Source of the DNA: Candidatus Rifleibacteriota bacterium
GTDB taxonomy: Bacteria; Muiribacteriota; Ozemobacteria; Ozemobacterales; Ozemobacteraceae
NCBI GenBank assembly: GCA_024710355.1
Contig: JANJUX010000007.1
Coordinates: forward strand, 124,001 to 188,000
Reading direction: 5' to 3'
DNA: 64,000 bases
This document shows positions 35,418 through 44,454 of this stretch, one piece after another. Each line of letters begins with the position of its first letter. Within the stretch, counting starts at the first letter, position 1. Position numbers and translations under genes: made by a program. The notes beneath the pieces were generated by a model. It searched no databases. It saw only the letters and a program-made list of their open reading frames with translations, and was not told the DNA's origin.

Positions 35418-35446
35418 ATTATATCACAAAGTTTTTGCGCTGCCAA
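35418..35446 (-). promoter_or_regulatory. Sigma-70 promoter, probably leaderless mRNA for the DnaJ-like gene
   Basis: Minus-strand TTGGCA, a 17-bp spacer and TATAAT, with TGA just before the -10 making it an extended -10. The -10 ends 7 bases before the ATG, which puts the predicted start at or one base before the A of ATG. No Shine-Dalgarno sequence is present. Confidence 0.7.
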
Positions 35447-35540
35447 AATTGCTGCCAAAAAAATGCGCCGGTCTGCCAAAAAGCTGGCGTTGTTTCCCGG
35501 GTAAATGTCTGATTCTGGCTCCATATAAGGCTTTTTCTCG

Positions 35541-35557
35541 TGGCAGGCTTCTTGCTT
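35541..35557 (+). promoter_or_regulatory. Probable sigma-54 promoter of a secreted metallopeptidase
   Basis: TGGCAGGCTTCTTGCTT fits TGGCACG-N4-TTGCW with one mismatch, GG-N10-GC spacing. The predicted start near 35567 gives a leader of about 24 nt, containing GGAG 9 bases ahead of the ATG at 35591. Confidence 0.65.
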
Positions 35558-35590
35558 GCTCAAAGCAAACACTTTTAACTGGAGCAAAGA

Positions 35591-37366
35591 ATGAAATCAG
35601 GTCTGAAGAGTATCGCTACCAGCATCGCAGCTCTGTTTATGCTCGTTTCTGTGTCGGCCTCGGCGCAGAATGACTGGGTCGACGCTACACACCTGTTCGA
35701 AGAAGAAGTAAGATCGGTTATCGACACGGTCAGCCGTGACCCAGAGCCGATGTTTCTGATGCGCAATCGCGCTGCTGCACCAGAGATCCGCAGTTTTGCG
35801 ATCGGCGATACCCAGACCTTCTGGACCAAAAACATCGTCGAAAACAAGTTCGAAGAAACCCGCGCCGTGCTCAAAGCCATCGGCAAGCACTGCTATGTTT
35901 TTCTCGAAGAGGGCAAAACCCTCACCCCCGAAGCGATCGAAAAGGTGCGCAAAAGCTTCGACGAAGTCATCTACCCGACCAACACCACAAATTTTGGCTC
36001 AGAATGGAAACCCGGTCTCGACGGCGATGACCGCATCTATCTGCTGATGTTCGATATCAAAGACGGTTACAACGGCACCGGTGGCTTTGTTGGCGGTTAT
36101 TTCTACGCCATCGACGCCTACCAGCAGGAAAAGCTGCCGGCCCACCTCAAATCGAACGAGCGCGAAATGCTCTATCTCGATATCAATCCTTCTGACCCGG
36201 CGTCAGACCGTTTTCAGAACACTATTGCCCATGAATTCCAGCACATGATCCACTTCAACCAGGATTCATCAGAATATACCTGGGTTAACGAAGCCTGCTC
36301 ACAGATTGCACCATATCTCTGCGGCTTTGGCCACGCCAATCAGGTCGTCTCCTTCATGCGCACCCCAGATAACAGCCTTACCGCCTGGTCAAAACAGCAG
36401 ATGCTCGCTAACTACGGCCAGGTCTACCTCTGGAACTACTACATCATGCACCATTACCTGCGCGAAAACCCCGAAATGCGCACGCAGTTTTTCAAAAACC
36501 TCGTCGCTTCAAAGACGCAGGGTGTCGCGGGTTATATCGAAGCTCTCGGAGCTGTTTCCAGAGGCTTTACCCAGACTTTCGACCGCTTTGCCATCGCCAA
36601 CTTCGTTAATGATACCCGCGTCGCCAAAGGCGAATTCGGCTATGATAAAACCCTCGGCAAACTGAAACTGCCGGTTTCAGACACCATCGCCGTGCTGCCG
36701 GGCGAAGTCGCTGGCGAAGTATTCCTCTGGAGCGCCGATGCCGTGAAAATCGACCTTGCCAACGCCCGCAGCAGCCTGAAAGTGAACTTTCAGGGCTTCC
36801 GCGGCAAGATGGGCGAAGATCAGTATAATTCGTTCACCGTCGCCCTCGTGGTGCAGGATTCAAGCGGCACGAAGCCCTCGCAGATTTCGTATGTCAACGT
36901 GCAGCCCCTCAGCAGCAAACTGCAGGGCGGGGAAATAGCCATCGATGCCACTGCCGGCTTCGACTCGGCAATGCTGATCGTGGTCGCCCAGGCCGACGAA
37001 GAAGTTGACGACCGCGTTTACGCCAACGCCATCGGCATGAAATATACCGTTAAAGTCACCGATTCAGGTGCCACAGTCGCCCGGGCCGTTGCTCCGGTCG
37101 ATGTCAGAGCCACGGTTGCCGCCTATGCCGATGCCGCCGGAAATCTCGAAACCTCAGATGAAGCCGCAGTGATGATCGCTCTGCAGCAGCTCGAAACCGC
37201 CCGCGTTGCCCTGAATGCCGAACTGCAGAGACAGCTTGAAAATGGCAGCGAGAATGTCATCACTTCGATCGACGAAATGATCGAAGCCGGCGAAATTAAA
37301 GCCCAACTGGTCGCGCCGCTGCGTCAGACCCTCGAAGAAACCGCCGCTTTCGCTTCTTTCAGGTAA
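35591..37366 (+). CDS. Secreted HEXXH zinc metallopeptidase (M30/hyicolysin-like), paralogue 1
   Basis: 591 residues: signal peptide 1-25 (SVSASAQN), a propeptide-like region, then the zinc motif HEFQHMIH at residues 214-221 with a downstream WVNEACSQ as a candidate third ligand (Glu), the arrangement of the M30 hyicolysin-like and related gluzincins. A beta-rich C-terminal domain and helical tail follow. It probably degrades extracellular protein. A paralogue is encoded at 39049. A sigma-54-like promoter precedes it. A symporter gene is convergent downstream. The exact family is from motif similarity only. Confidence 0.82.
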   Translation: MKSGLKSIATSIAALFMLVSVSASAQNDWVDATHLFEEEVRSVIDTVSRDPEPMFLMRNRAAAPEIRSFAIGDTQTFWTKNIVENKFEETRAVLKAIGKHCYVFLEEGKTLTPEAIEKVRKSFDEVIYPTNTTNFGSEWKPGLDGDDRIYLLMFDIKDGYNGTGGFVGGYFYAIDAYQQEKLPAHLKSNEREMLYLDINPSDPASDRFQNTIAHEFQHMIHFNQDSSEYTWVNEACSQIAPYLCGFGHANQVVSFMRTPDNSLTAWSKQQMLANYGQVYLWNYYIMHHYLRENPEMRTQFFKNLVASKTQGVAGYIEALGAVSRGFTQTFDRFAIANFVNDTRVAKGEFGYDKTLGKLKLPVSDTIAVLPGEVAGEVFLWSADAVKIDLANARSSLKVNFQGFRGKMGEDQYNSFTVALVVQDSSGTKPSQISYVNVQPLSSKLQGGEIAIDATAGFDSAMLIVVAQADEEVDDRVYANAIGMKYTVKVTDSGATVARAVAPVDVRATVAAYADAAGNLETSDEAAVMIALQQLETARVALNAELQRQLENGSENVITSIDEMIEAGEIKAQLVAPLRQTLEETAAFASFR

Positions 37367-37385
37367 AGAAAGTCGAACTAAGAAA

Positions 37386-37423
37386 GATCCCGGCCTGCAC
37401 GATCCGATGCAGACCGGGATTTT
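37386..37423. terminator. Terminator between metallopeptidase and symporter genes
   Basis: GATCCCGGCCTGCA pairs with TGCAGACCGGGATT (one G-U/mismatch) around an 8-base loop, then TTTATTTTGT. It lies 19 bp after the metallopeptidase stop and before the convergent symporter gene, so it may serve both. Confidence 0.7.
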
Positions 37424-37447
37424 ATTTTGTACCGGTTCAACCCTTTT

Positions 37448-38809
37448 TTATGCAGCATTCGTTGACGACTGTTTCTCGCCTTCGTTGGCCGCATCAAAAA
37501 TGTTCTGGTCGAACTCCCCTTCAGATTTTGCTACAAGAATAGTGCAGACGGCGTCGCCCGTGATGTTCACAACTGTTCTGGCCATGTCGAGCAGGCGGTC
37601 GACGCCGATGATCAGCGCGATGCCTTCAATCGGCAGATTAACTGACTCAAGAACCATCGACAGGGTTATCAACCCGACACCCGGAACGCCAGCGGTTCCG
37701 ATAGAGGCCATGGTTGCCGTCAGAATTACGGTCAGCAGAGCGCTCAGCGACAGGTCGATTCCGTATATCTGGGCGATGAAAACAACCGCAACGCCCTGCA
37801 TGATCGCAGTTCCGTCCATGTTGATGGTTGCGCCGAGCGGCAGGGTGAAGGCCGCGACTCCGCTCGAAACACCGCAGCGTTTTTCAACCGTTTCGATGGT
37901 GACCGGCAGTGTGCCATTGCTGCTGGCGGTCGAGAAAGCAACGCTCATTGCCGGCAGAAAATTGCGGATAAACTGAATCGGGTTCAGCCCGCCAAGGATT
38001 TTCAGCGCCCCCAAATAGATAAAACAGATATGCAGCAGAAGTGCCACAATGACGGTGCCCATGTATTTCAGCAGCGGCAGCATTGCAGAAAACCCGGTTG
38101 TGGCAAAGGTCTGGGCGATCAGTGCGAAGACACCGAAGGGCGCCAGCGACATCATCAGCATAACCATCTGCATGATCACGATATTGGCCGAATCGAAAAA
38201 ATCACCCACCGGTCGAGCCTTCTGGCCGGCAATGGTAATGCTTATGCCGGTGAGCAGGGCGAAGAAAATTATCTGCAGCATGTTGCCTTCAGCCATTGCT
38301 GCAACCGGGTTGGACGGGATTATGTTTTGAAGAATTTTACTGAAAGGCTGTTTCTGCAGAATATTCGGAACTGTTCTGGTTAGTTCCGCCAGTTTTAAGT
38401 CAGAGCCTGGTTTTGCAGCCAGCGCCAGAGCCAGTGCCAGGCTGATCGCGATGGCTGTGGTCAGCAGGTAAAAACCGAGCGTTTTTGCACCAATGCGCCC
38501 AAGCTTGTTGATATCGCCAAGGCTTGCGACTCCGCATAAAAGAGAGACAAAAACGAGTGGTACCACCAGCATTTTTATCGAATTTATAAACAAGCCACCG
38601 ATTAATTCAAGAAAACCCATTAACCAGTGGTGCACAAGACCGTTTTCCGGGGTGTAAGAGATTGCCATGCCTGCAACGATTCCGCAGGCGAGTCCGAGCA
38701 TGATTCTGGTGGTGAGGTTGCTTTTTCCCCGGGTTGCCGGTTCTGTTTTCGTGTCTGTTTTCATGCCGCAAAATTTACCATTTTTAAGGTGTTTTGTCTC
38801 ACTCTTCAT
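37448..38809 (-). CDS. Dicarboxylate/amino-acid:cation symporter (DAACS family)
   Basis: 453 residues with 8 membrane segments and re-entrant hairpins. Family motifs: a serine-rich hairpin in AFSTASSNGTLPV, and MDGTAIMQGV after LPLGATINMDG, plus a C-terminal block with VINITGDAVCTILVA-type residues for substrate. Uptake of C4-dicarboxylates or glutamate/aspartate with Na+ or H+. The start is uncertain: an internal ATG at 38764 (MKTDTK...) is equally possible, since neither has a ribosome binding site. It is convergent with the metallopeptidase gene. Confidence 0.92.
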   Translation of the reverse strand: MKSETKHLKNGKFCGMKTDTKTEPATRGKSNLTTRIMLGLACGIVAGMAISYTPENGLVHHWLMGFLELIGGLFINSIKMLVVPLVFVSLLCGVASLGDINKLGRIGAKTLGFYLLTTAIAISLALALALAAKPGSDLKLAELTRTVPNILQKQPFSKILQNIIPSNPVAAMAEGNMLQIIFFALLTGISITIAGQKARPVGDFFDSANIVIMQMVMLMMSLAPFGVFALIAQTFATTGFSAMLPLLKYMGTVIVALLLHICFIYLGALKILGGLNPIQFIRNFLPAMSVAFSTASSNGTLPVTIETVEKRCGVSSGVAAFTLPLGATINMDGTAIMQGVAVVFIAQIYGIDLSLSALLTVILTATMASIGTAGVPGVGLITLSMVLESVNLPIEGIALIIGVDRLLDMARTVVNITGDAVCTILVAKSEGEFDQNIFDAANEGEKQSSTNAA

Positions 38810-38840
38810 TTATCACATGGGAGGGGCTTCATAATCCGGA

Positions 38841-38870
38841 TTTAATTATGGTGAATTCGCCGTAATTAAA
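38841..38870. promoter_or_regulatory. 30-bp near-palindrome, possible operator
   Basis: TTTAATTATGGTGAA / TTCGCCGTAATTAAA are complementary around a central GAATTC with two G-U type differences. It lies between the divergent symporter and second metallopeptidase genes and could be an operator for either. No T run follows, so it is not an obvious terminator. Confidence 0.45.
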
Positions 38871-39048
38871 ATCGTCAGACTATTTCGGTTCCGTCGGGCT
38901 TCATACAGAATCTCGGACGCAAAATAACCGGTGAAAATAAACACAAATTTTAAAAAAATCAGTTTTTTTCTGGCCATAGAATGGCGGGTTGGTTTGTTAA
39001 TCTGTATAATCAAAAAATAATCATCCTCATTGGGAGATAGAAGCCTGC

Positions 39049-40965
39049 ATGCCGAATAGAATCCTTAAATCAGCCTGTGCCGCAGTGATTGCCGCATTAC
39101 TCGCTCTGCCGGCATACTCACAGACCGACGAAGGAGTAGATCTGACGCAGTTGTTCGCGCGTCAGACCGAAGCTCTGGCCGATACCCCTGATCTTGAAGC
39201 GTTTTCAGGCGCTGCCGCTGCAGCACCACAGATTCCCGGGCTGGTTGCCTACGCTGACCAGAAACCCCGCGAAGTCGGCGATATCGAAACTTTCAGTACC
39301 TTCAATATCGTCAGAAACTCTCACGAAAACATCAAGGCCCGCCTGACAAAAATCGGCAGGCACTGCCTGATCTACGTTGAACAGGGCCGCAATGTCAGCT
39401 ATCAATCTGTAAACCGCATTGCCGAAGCTTTTGATGGTAAGATTTATTCAGAATGCCGCTCGATGTTCGGCAACGAAAGATCGCCCGGCATCGACGGCGA
39501 AGCGAAAATCACCCTGTTGCTGCTCGACGTCAGAGACTTTTACAGCCCTGAAAAAGGGGTTAAAGGCTTTACTGCCGGTTATTTCAATGCCGGCGACTGT
39601 TATAGCCGCAGCAAATTTCCGAACAGCAATCAGCGCGAAATGCTTTATCTCGATATTTATCCCGGTGACCCGTCTTCTGATAAATTCCTGAGCGTTCTTG
39701 CCCATGAATTCCAGCATATGATTCACTGGAGCGCCGACCCGAAAGAATTTACCTGGGTCAATGAGAGCCTGTCGCAGCTGGCACCGTTTCTGTGCGGCTA
39801 TGGGCACCCGTCACAGGTCGAAGCTTACATGCGCAGCCCCGATAACAACATGCTTGCCTGGTCGAACGACAACATGCTCGCCAACTATGGTCAGGTGTAT
39901 TTCTGGGCTCAGTATATATCTACCCGCATCGCCAGCACCGATGAGCGCCGCCGCGCGTTTATCAGGCGCATGGTCTCCCAGAAGTCGCAGGGGCTCTCCG
40001 GGCTTAACGCGGCCATCGACAAACAGGGCATCAAAAACAACGTGCGCAACCTGTTTCGAAGCTTCTGCGTCGCCAACTATCTGAACGACGACCGCATCGA
40101 ACGCGGTGCCTACAGCTACGAAAAGAGTCTGTCGCGTTTTACCCTGAAGCCAGAAATCAAGGTTGACGGGGCACCTTACGAAGGCAAAGGTCACGTAAAA
40201 TGCTGGTCTGCGAAGGCCATTCAGATCAATCCCTCCGCTTTCAGAGGCTCAGATGCCCGCTTCGCTTTTGCCGGCCAGAAAGTCAGCGCTGCCGGCTATG
40301 CCAACGCCTTTGACGTCGCTGTCGTGGCTTACACAGCCGACGGAGATGCTTCCCCTGAAGTTACCTGGCTGAACATCAAAGACTACAAGGCCATGGACGT
40401 TATTAAAATCTCTGAAAAACATAACCGACTGATGATGGTGGTCGTTAACCGCGGCCCCGAAGCGATGAAAGCCGAACAGGCGTTCGCGAAAAATGCCGCA
40501 CCCGCCGCGTTTTCTTTCAGAGTCAGCAAGGTTGGCGCCGGTTCTTCGGCGGCCCCAAGAGTTGCCAGTCGCAGTAACGCCAGCAGCTCTGCCCGCCGCA
40601 CTGACCGGTCGCGGGCTCGCTCGATCATGGAAGAAATCGTCAGCAGCGTCAATATTGAAGAATCAGCCGGCATTATTCTCGGCGAGAATGACGAAAATAA
40701 AAAATCAGCCGCAGAAATCGAGTATGATTTTGCTTTCCAGAAAATTGCAAAAGGCGAAGCTGAACTGTTTGACGCGATCAAAGAAGCGCTAAGCACTGGT
40801 GAAGCTGAACTGATCGTTGACTTTGCACTTTATTACAACGGCCAGACCGACGAAGGCAAAATGAAGCTGCAGATAATCAAAAACCGCATCAAAGACATGC
40901 TGAAGTTCGAAGAAATGCAGGGCAACGCCAAGGCGGCCGAGCTGCTGACTCTTATCGAACGCTGA
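39049..40965 (+). CDS. Secreted HEXXH zinc metallopeptidase (M30/hyicolysin-like), paralogue 2
   Basis: 638 residues: signal peptide 1-24 (LPAYSQTD), zinc motif HEFQHMIH at residues 219-226 and WVNESLSQ as candidate third ligand. Clear paralogue of the product at 35591 (both share [13 protein letters not shown] and QMIH blocks). It adds an Arg/Ser-rich linker and an acidic helical C-terminus of about 120 residues not present in the first. GGGAGA lies 12-15 bases before the ATG. A TATAAT at 39005-39010 suggests a sigma-70-type promoter; no matching sigma-54 site. Confidence 0.8.
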   Translation: MPNRILKSACAAVIAALLALPAYSQTDEGVDLTQLFARQTEALADTPDLEAFSGAAAAAPQIPGLVAYADQKPREVGDIETFSTFNIVRNSHENIKARLTKIGRHCLIYVEQGRNVSYQSVNRIAEAFDGKIYSECRSMFGNERSPGIDGEAKITLLLLDVRDFYSPEKGVKGFTAGYFNAGDCYSRSKFPNSNQREMLYLDIYPGDPSSDKFLSVLAHEFQHMIHWSADPKEFTWVNESLSQLAPFLCGYGHPSQVEAYMRSPDNNMLAWSNDNMLANYGQVYFWAQYISTRIASTDERRRAFIRRMVSQKSQGLSGLNAAIDKQGIKNNVRNLFRSFCVANYLNDDRIERGAYSYEKSLSRFTLKPEIKVDGAPYEGKGHVKCWSAKAIQINPSAFRGSDARFAFAGQKVSAAGYANAFDVAVVAYTADGDASPEVTWLNIKDYKAMDVIKISEKHNRLMMVVVNRGPEAMKAEQAFAKNAAPAAFSFRVSKVGAGSSAAPRVASRSNASSSARRTDRSRARSIMEEIVSSVNIEESAGIILGENDENKKSAAEIEYDFAFQKIAKGEAELFDAIKEALSTGEAELIVDFALYYNGQTDEGKMKLQIIKNRIKDMLKFEEMQGNAKAAELLTLIER

Positions 40966-41506
40966 GTTTCCAGTTCATCAGGCTGGCTCCGTTACTCTGG
41001 AGCCAGCTTTTTGCTTTCCGGAAACCCGGGCATCTTTCTCGCACCAGGTTCCAGAAATCGCTGGAATGATTAAGATGGCTCAGATGAGCGGTTTCGTGGG
41101 TGACCACATAATTTAGAACCTCATCTGGGGCCATGATCAGCCGCCAGCTGAAGTTGAGATTGCCTTTGCCCGAGCAGCTGCCCCAGCGTGAGCGCGTGTC
41201 CTTGATCGCCACTGAGTTGTATGAAAAGCCATACTGCTGTTTCTGCCGCTCGACCTCTTCGCAGAGGGCACGGCGCGCCTGGGCTCTGAGCCAGCCGTCA
41301 ATCTGGGCGACGATATGGCCGGCGAGCTCGCGGTTGTCGCGCGGCAGAGATGACAGCGCCAGCTGCAGGGCATTGTTTCTGACGGTGACGCGCGAAAATG
41401 AAAACGGGGTGGGGGTCGCCAGAACCGGCAGCATGACACCTCTGAAGGGCACCGCTTGCGGCAGACTGATGTCAGACAACTTCGTCAAACTTGCCGCCTC
41501 CGGCAT
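40952..41506 (-). CDS. YgjP/DUF45-like zinc metallohydrolase
   Basis: 184 residues. TRSRWGSCSGKGNLNFSWRL followed by VVTHETAHLSHLNHSSDFW gives the HExxH...H zinc motif characteristic of YgjP/SprT-like DUF45 proteins. Role in the cell is unclear; E. coli YgjP hydrolyses UTP in one report-type annotation and M48-like fold is known. The start overlaps the FmdB-like gene by 35 bp; an internal ATG at 41434 after AGAGG is a possible alternative. Confidence 0.8.
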   Translation of the reverse strand: MPEAASLTKLSDISLPQAVPFRGVMLPVLATPTPFSFSRVTVRNNALQLALSSLPRDNRELAGHIVAQIDGWLRAQARRALCEEVERQKQQYGFSYNSVAIKDTRSRWGSCSGKGNLNFSWRLIMAPDEVLNYVVTHETAHLSHLNHSSDFWNLVRERCPGFRKAKSWLQSNGASLMNWKLSVR

Positions 41507-41735
41507 TCACCAGCTTTTTGAAGCCATGCTTCTTGAGATTATCGTCTGAAAGCAGCTTATTTGTAGAATCATCTTTGACCTGAACGGTGGGGTGCATAAT
41601 TTTCACAACCTCATTACCGCAATCCGGGCAGATTTCGAGGCTGTCATCCTTGATCTTCTGAAAAATCTCAAAGCTGTCGCGGCAATAATCACAGCTCTTT
41701 TCGGGCTCGCGGGCGCGGTAGGTATAAAAAGGCAT
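41472..41735 (-). CDS. FmdB-like zinc-ribbon regulatory protein
   Basis: 87 residues from the ATG at 41735 (GAGGTGATATTC upstream), in preference to one 9 bases earlier. PFYTYRAREPEKSCDYCRDSFE and EICPDCGNEVVKIMHP form the CxxC...CxxC zinc ribbon of FmdB family proteins; the spacer ending in KIM..P is typical. It overlaps the YgjP-like gene by 35 bp and lies 13 bp downstream of the radical SAM gene, suggesting a three-gene operon. Confidence 0.82.
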   Translation of the reverse strand: MPFYTYRAREPEKSCDYCRDSFEIFQKIKDDSLEICPDCGNEVVKIMHPTVQVKDDSTNKLLSDDNLKKHGFKKLVNAGGGKFDEVV

Positions 41736-41748
41736 GAATATCACCTCG

Positions 41749-43623
41749 TTAATGATTTTGTGCCTTATATATTAGCCCGTCTGCCTGCAATTTTTCAAGA
41801 GCGGCCGAAAAATCAAAAACCGGCAGCTGCGGGAAGGTGCTGGACCAGTGCCCGGCGATCAGGGACGGGTCAGCGCGATTCTGCACGGCAGCAAGCGCAA
41901 AACGCAACGCCAGGTCAAGATCGAGAATCTCAATCGAGGGCGTGGCTGAGAGATCACGTTCAAAACGGTAAACCACCGGAACAAACGGCAAGATTGCGCC
42001 GGAATCCGCATTGGCGGGGTCTGCGGCCATTGCGACCGGGTCGAATTCATACCAGAAAACCCGTATGCCTTGCGTGACTCTGAACGGGTGTTTTTTTAAT
42101 CTGGGCTCGAAATCAGGCCCGGCAAAGGTTTCGCCGGCCGGAATTTTCTGCGTCAGGCGCAGCTCGTGCTCGATCAAAGAGCGGCAGCGGGCCAGCAGTG
42201 ACCGGTCTGGGGTGCCGGCACCGGCAAAAGCAAGCAGCTGGCGCGCCATGTTTTCCGGACTGAAATTGAAGAACTGCAGCTTTTTCTGGCGCCAGTAAAC
42301 GGCCATCGCGTCATACATGGAGGCGGCAGAGCCCTTGAAAAGGTGTAGAACCATAAAGGTCAACGCCGCCGGAAACCTTTCGCAATTGTGCATGCCCTCG
42401 ACCAGCTTGCCGACATCCTGAATTCTGATGGCATCTTCAGGCGATAGCCATCTGGTGCGCAGAACCGTGTATGGGGGCTCACTCATCGCGGCCAGCTGGC
42501 CATCTTTGAGCTGGTTTTCGAGCGGTGTGCCGCGTAACACCTTGACCAGACTGATCTGAATGCTGTGCGGCGCCAGGCTCCAGACATCATCGAGGCTCTG
42601 ATAAAAATGCCGCAGAGTATCGCAGGGCAGGGCACCGAGAATGTCGAGATGCAGATGACATTTTGTGCGCTTTTTCAACTGACCGATGCGGTCGCGCAGG
42701 ATTTCAAGGTTGAAACGGCGGTTTACGGCTTTGAGAGCGTCCGGGTTGGTAGACTGAATGCCGATCTCGAGGTGAAACATGCCGTCGGGGGCGTCAGAAA
42801 GAAGGTCGATGATATCTTCACTGAGAAAATCAGCCTGAATTTCGAAGTGGAAATTGATGTTACGGTGATTGTTAGCCTTGATGTAGGTGATAATTTCGCG
42901 GGCGCGCTCGCGGTCAAAGTTGAAAGTTCTGTCAGCAAAGCGCACCTGGCGGTAGTCAGAATTGAAAAACCAGTCGAGGTCAGCTTTGACCCGTTCGATT
43001 GAATGGTTGCGCACCGGCCCAAGAACCGAACTCAGGCAGTAGGTGCAGCGTGACGGGCAGCCACGCGAAGCTTCGTAGTAGGTAAAGCTGTGAACACCTT
43101 TGTAGATACCAGACCGGAAAGGCGAGGGGATCTCATCAAGAGTTTTGATAAATGGCCGATCGGAATTTCTGATGATTTCGGAAGCACAGCGCCTGGTAAC
43201 GCCGGCAATTGTATCGGTGGGTTGCCCTGCCAACAAAGTTTCGAGCAGCTCAGAGAAAGTGATCTCACCCTCACCTCTGACAATGAAGTCGATTGCGGGG
43301 CAACCTGCCATGACTGCCTCTGAATTGAAAGAGACCTCGGGGCCGCCAAAAATGATCAGACAATCGGGGAAGGCTGCCTTTATGGCGCCTGCTACCGCCA
43401 GAGTTCGCGGCAACGACCAGATGTAGACCGAGAAAGCCAGAATATCCGGTTTCAATAGAATCAGGTCGGCGATTATGCCCTCATTGGTCTGATTGAGGTC
43501 GAATTCGATCAGATTCAGGGGCTGATGCGCGGGGTCTTTTTCCCAGAACGATTTGATATAAGCCAGGCCGAGGGCACTGTGGGTGTGGCGGGTATTCAGG
43601 GCGGTAAGAACAATGTTTTTCAT
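41749..43623 (-). CDS. B12-binding-domain radical SAM protein (DUF4080 type)
   Basis: 624 residues. N-terminal cobalamin-binding-like Rossmann domain (about 1-140, TRHTHSALGLAYIKSF and IIFGGPEVSFN), then the radical SAM core with SRGCPSRCTYCLSS (Cys ligands CxxxCxxC) at about residues 185-198, and a C-terminal extension (about 400-620) with the DUF4080 pattern. Such proteins carry out [4Fe-4S]/SAM and often B12-dependent chemistry, sometimes methylations; the substrate is unknown. Upstream on the same strand is the long intergenic region; downstream are FmdB- and YgjP-like genes. Confidence 0.9.
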   Translation of the reverse strand: MKNIVLTALNTRHTHSALGLAYIKSFWEKDPAHQPLNLIEFDLNQTNEGIIADLILLKPDILAFSVYIWSLPRTLAVAGAIKAAFPDCLIIFGGPEVSFNSEAVMAGCPAIDFIVRGEGEITFSELLETLLAGQPTDTIAGVTRRCASEIIRNSDRPFIKTLDEIPSPFRSGIYKGVHSFTYYEASRGCPSRCTYCLSSVLGPVRNHSIERVKADLDWFFNSDYRQVRFADRTFNFDRERAREIITYIKANNHRNINFHFEIQADFLSEDIIDLLSDAPDGMFHLEIGIQSTNPDALKAVNRRFNLEILRDRIGQLKKRTKCHLHLDILGALPCDTLRHFYQSLDDVWSLAPHSIQISLVKVLRGTPLENQLKDGQLAAMSEPPYTVLRTRWLSPEDAIRIQDVGKLVEGMHNCERFPAALTFMVLHLFKGSAASMYDAMAVYWRQKKLQFFNFSPENMARQLLAFAGAGTPDRSLLARCRSLIEHELRLTQKIPAGETFAGPDFEPRLKKHPFRVTQGIRVFWYEFDPVAMAADPANADSGAILPFVPVVYRFERDLSATPSIEILDLDLALRFALAAVQNRADPSLIAGHWSSTFPQLPVFDFSAALEKLQADGLIYKAQNH

Positions 43624-44427
43624 GAATCTGATAATACCGCAATCGCCAAAGTTTTGCGAGGCCCTGATTCGGGAAAAGGTGAAAAAAAAGCACGGTTATT
43701 TATTATTGTGAAAAAAAACACAAAAAGGCGTGGGTCTGGAAGCATTTTTTGCCTTAACAACGGCAAATTGAGGGGCGAGTATCAAGAATAATTCAGGGTT
43801 CTAAGAAGTGTGAAAAAAATTCACATGTGGGAAAAATTAACCCCACCGTACAAAAATAACAGCACATGTAGAATTGCCTGTTTATGATTGAAAATATTAC
43901 TATTGATGAGGCTTTTGGGCTTTTCGTGGGGGTGGTTTTTATTTTTCAGCAAATGAGGCTATAACAGAACAGGTTTTTTAAACACATGCAGGTCGGCTTC
44001 TGGTTTAAACCAGAGAGTGCGATATTTTTACCGTTGTGTAAGATCAAAAGAAAATGCGGGTAAAAGTCGCTCAGGATGCCCGTCAGCAACGGCCAGGGCA
44101 GTTGTCTGTGCGCCAGTTATTGCTGCATTTGAATTGTCGGGTTATCGCCATTTCTGGCTGACGGAAATGTCTCGAACAAGCGTCTGGGGCAATGGATTCG
44201 ACCCTGGAAACAACCCTGAAGGGGACGCCCGGATTTCTATGTGACGAATGGCATGGGTGAACCGAATTGCCAGATGTCAGTTTCTGCCGGGCAAATTTTT
44301 CAATTATCTGAACTTCTGAAAAAAAATAGTTTAATAGATCTGTATGCCGCTTCAGATGCAGAATTTGTGAGGTGAGTGCTCGATTTGTTGGTGAAAAATA
44401 TAAAAATTCCAGGCTGTTTCAAAAAAG
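43624..44427. other. Long intergenic interval, mostly AT-rich
   Basis: About 800 bp without a convincing gene. It contains T-rich stretches and inverted repeats (TGTGAAAAAAATTCACA at 43810-43826; TCTGGTTTAAACCAGA at 43999-44014). A 75-codon plus-strand ORF (GTG 44017 to 44244) has coding-like codons (AAFELSGYRHFWLTE) but no ribosome binding site. The interval may carry upstream activator sites for the sigma-54 promoter at 44428. Confidence 0.45.
43999..44014. promoter_or_regulatory. Perfect 16-bp palindrome, possible protein-binding site
   Basis: TCTGGTTTAAACCAGA is self-complementary over all 16 bases. It lies 414 bases upstream of the sigma-54 promoter at 44428, and directly before the weak ORF at 44017. 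It could be an operator or activator site (inference). Confidence 0.35.
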
Positions 44428-44444
44428 TTGGCACGGATATTGCT
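44428..44444 (+). promoter_or_regulatory. Consensus sigma-54 promoter
   Basis: TTGGCACGGATATTGCT matches TGGCACG-N4-TTGCW exactly, with correct GG-N10-GC spacing (GG at 44430-44431, GC at 44442-44443). The expected start is around 44455. Nothing downstream encodes a good ORF before the terminator at 44726, so the promoter probably drives a non-coding RNA. Confidence 0.85.
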
Positions 44445-44454
44445 TATATAAAAG

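Noticed and set aside
35411..35587. N-terminal extension of the DnaJ-like protein
   Set aside because: The promoter lies inside it and residues do not resemble any J-domain protein N-terminus.
43810..43826. TGTGAAAAAAATTCACA as a CRP-type site
   Set aside because: The spacer is 7 rather than 6 bases, and it lies in A-rich DNA where such repeats arise by chance.
44017..44244. 75-codon plus-strand ORF
   Set aside because: Coding-like codons but GTG start with no ribosome site and no recognised family; kept only as a note on the region.
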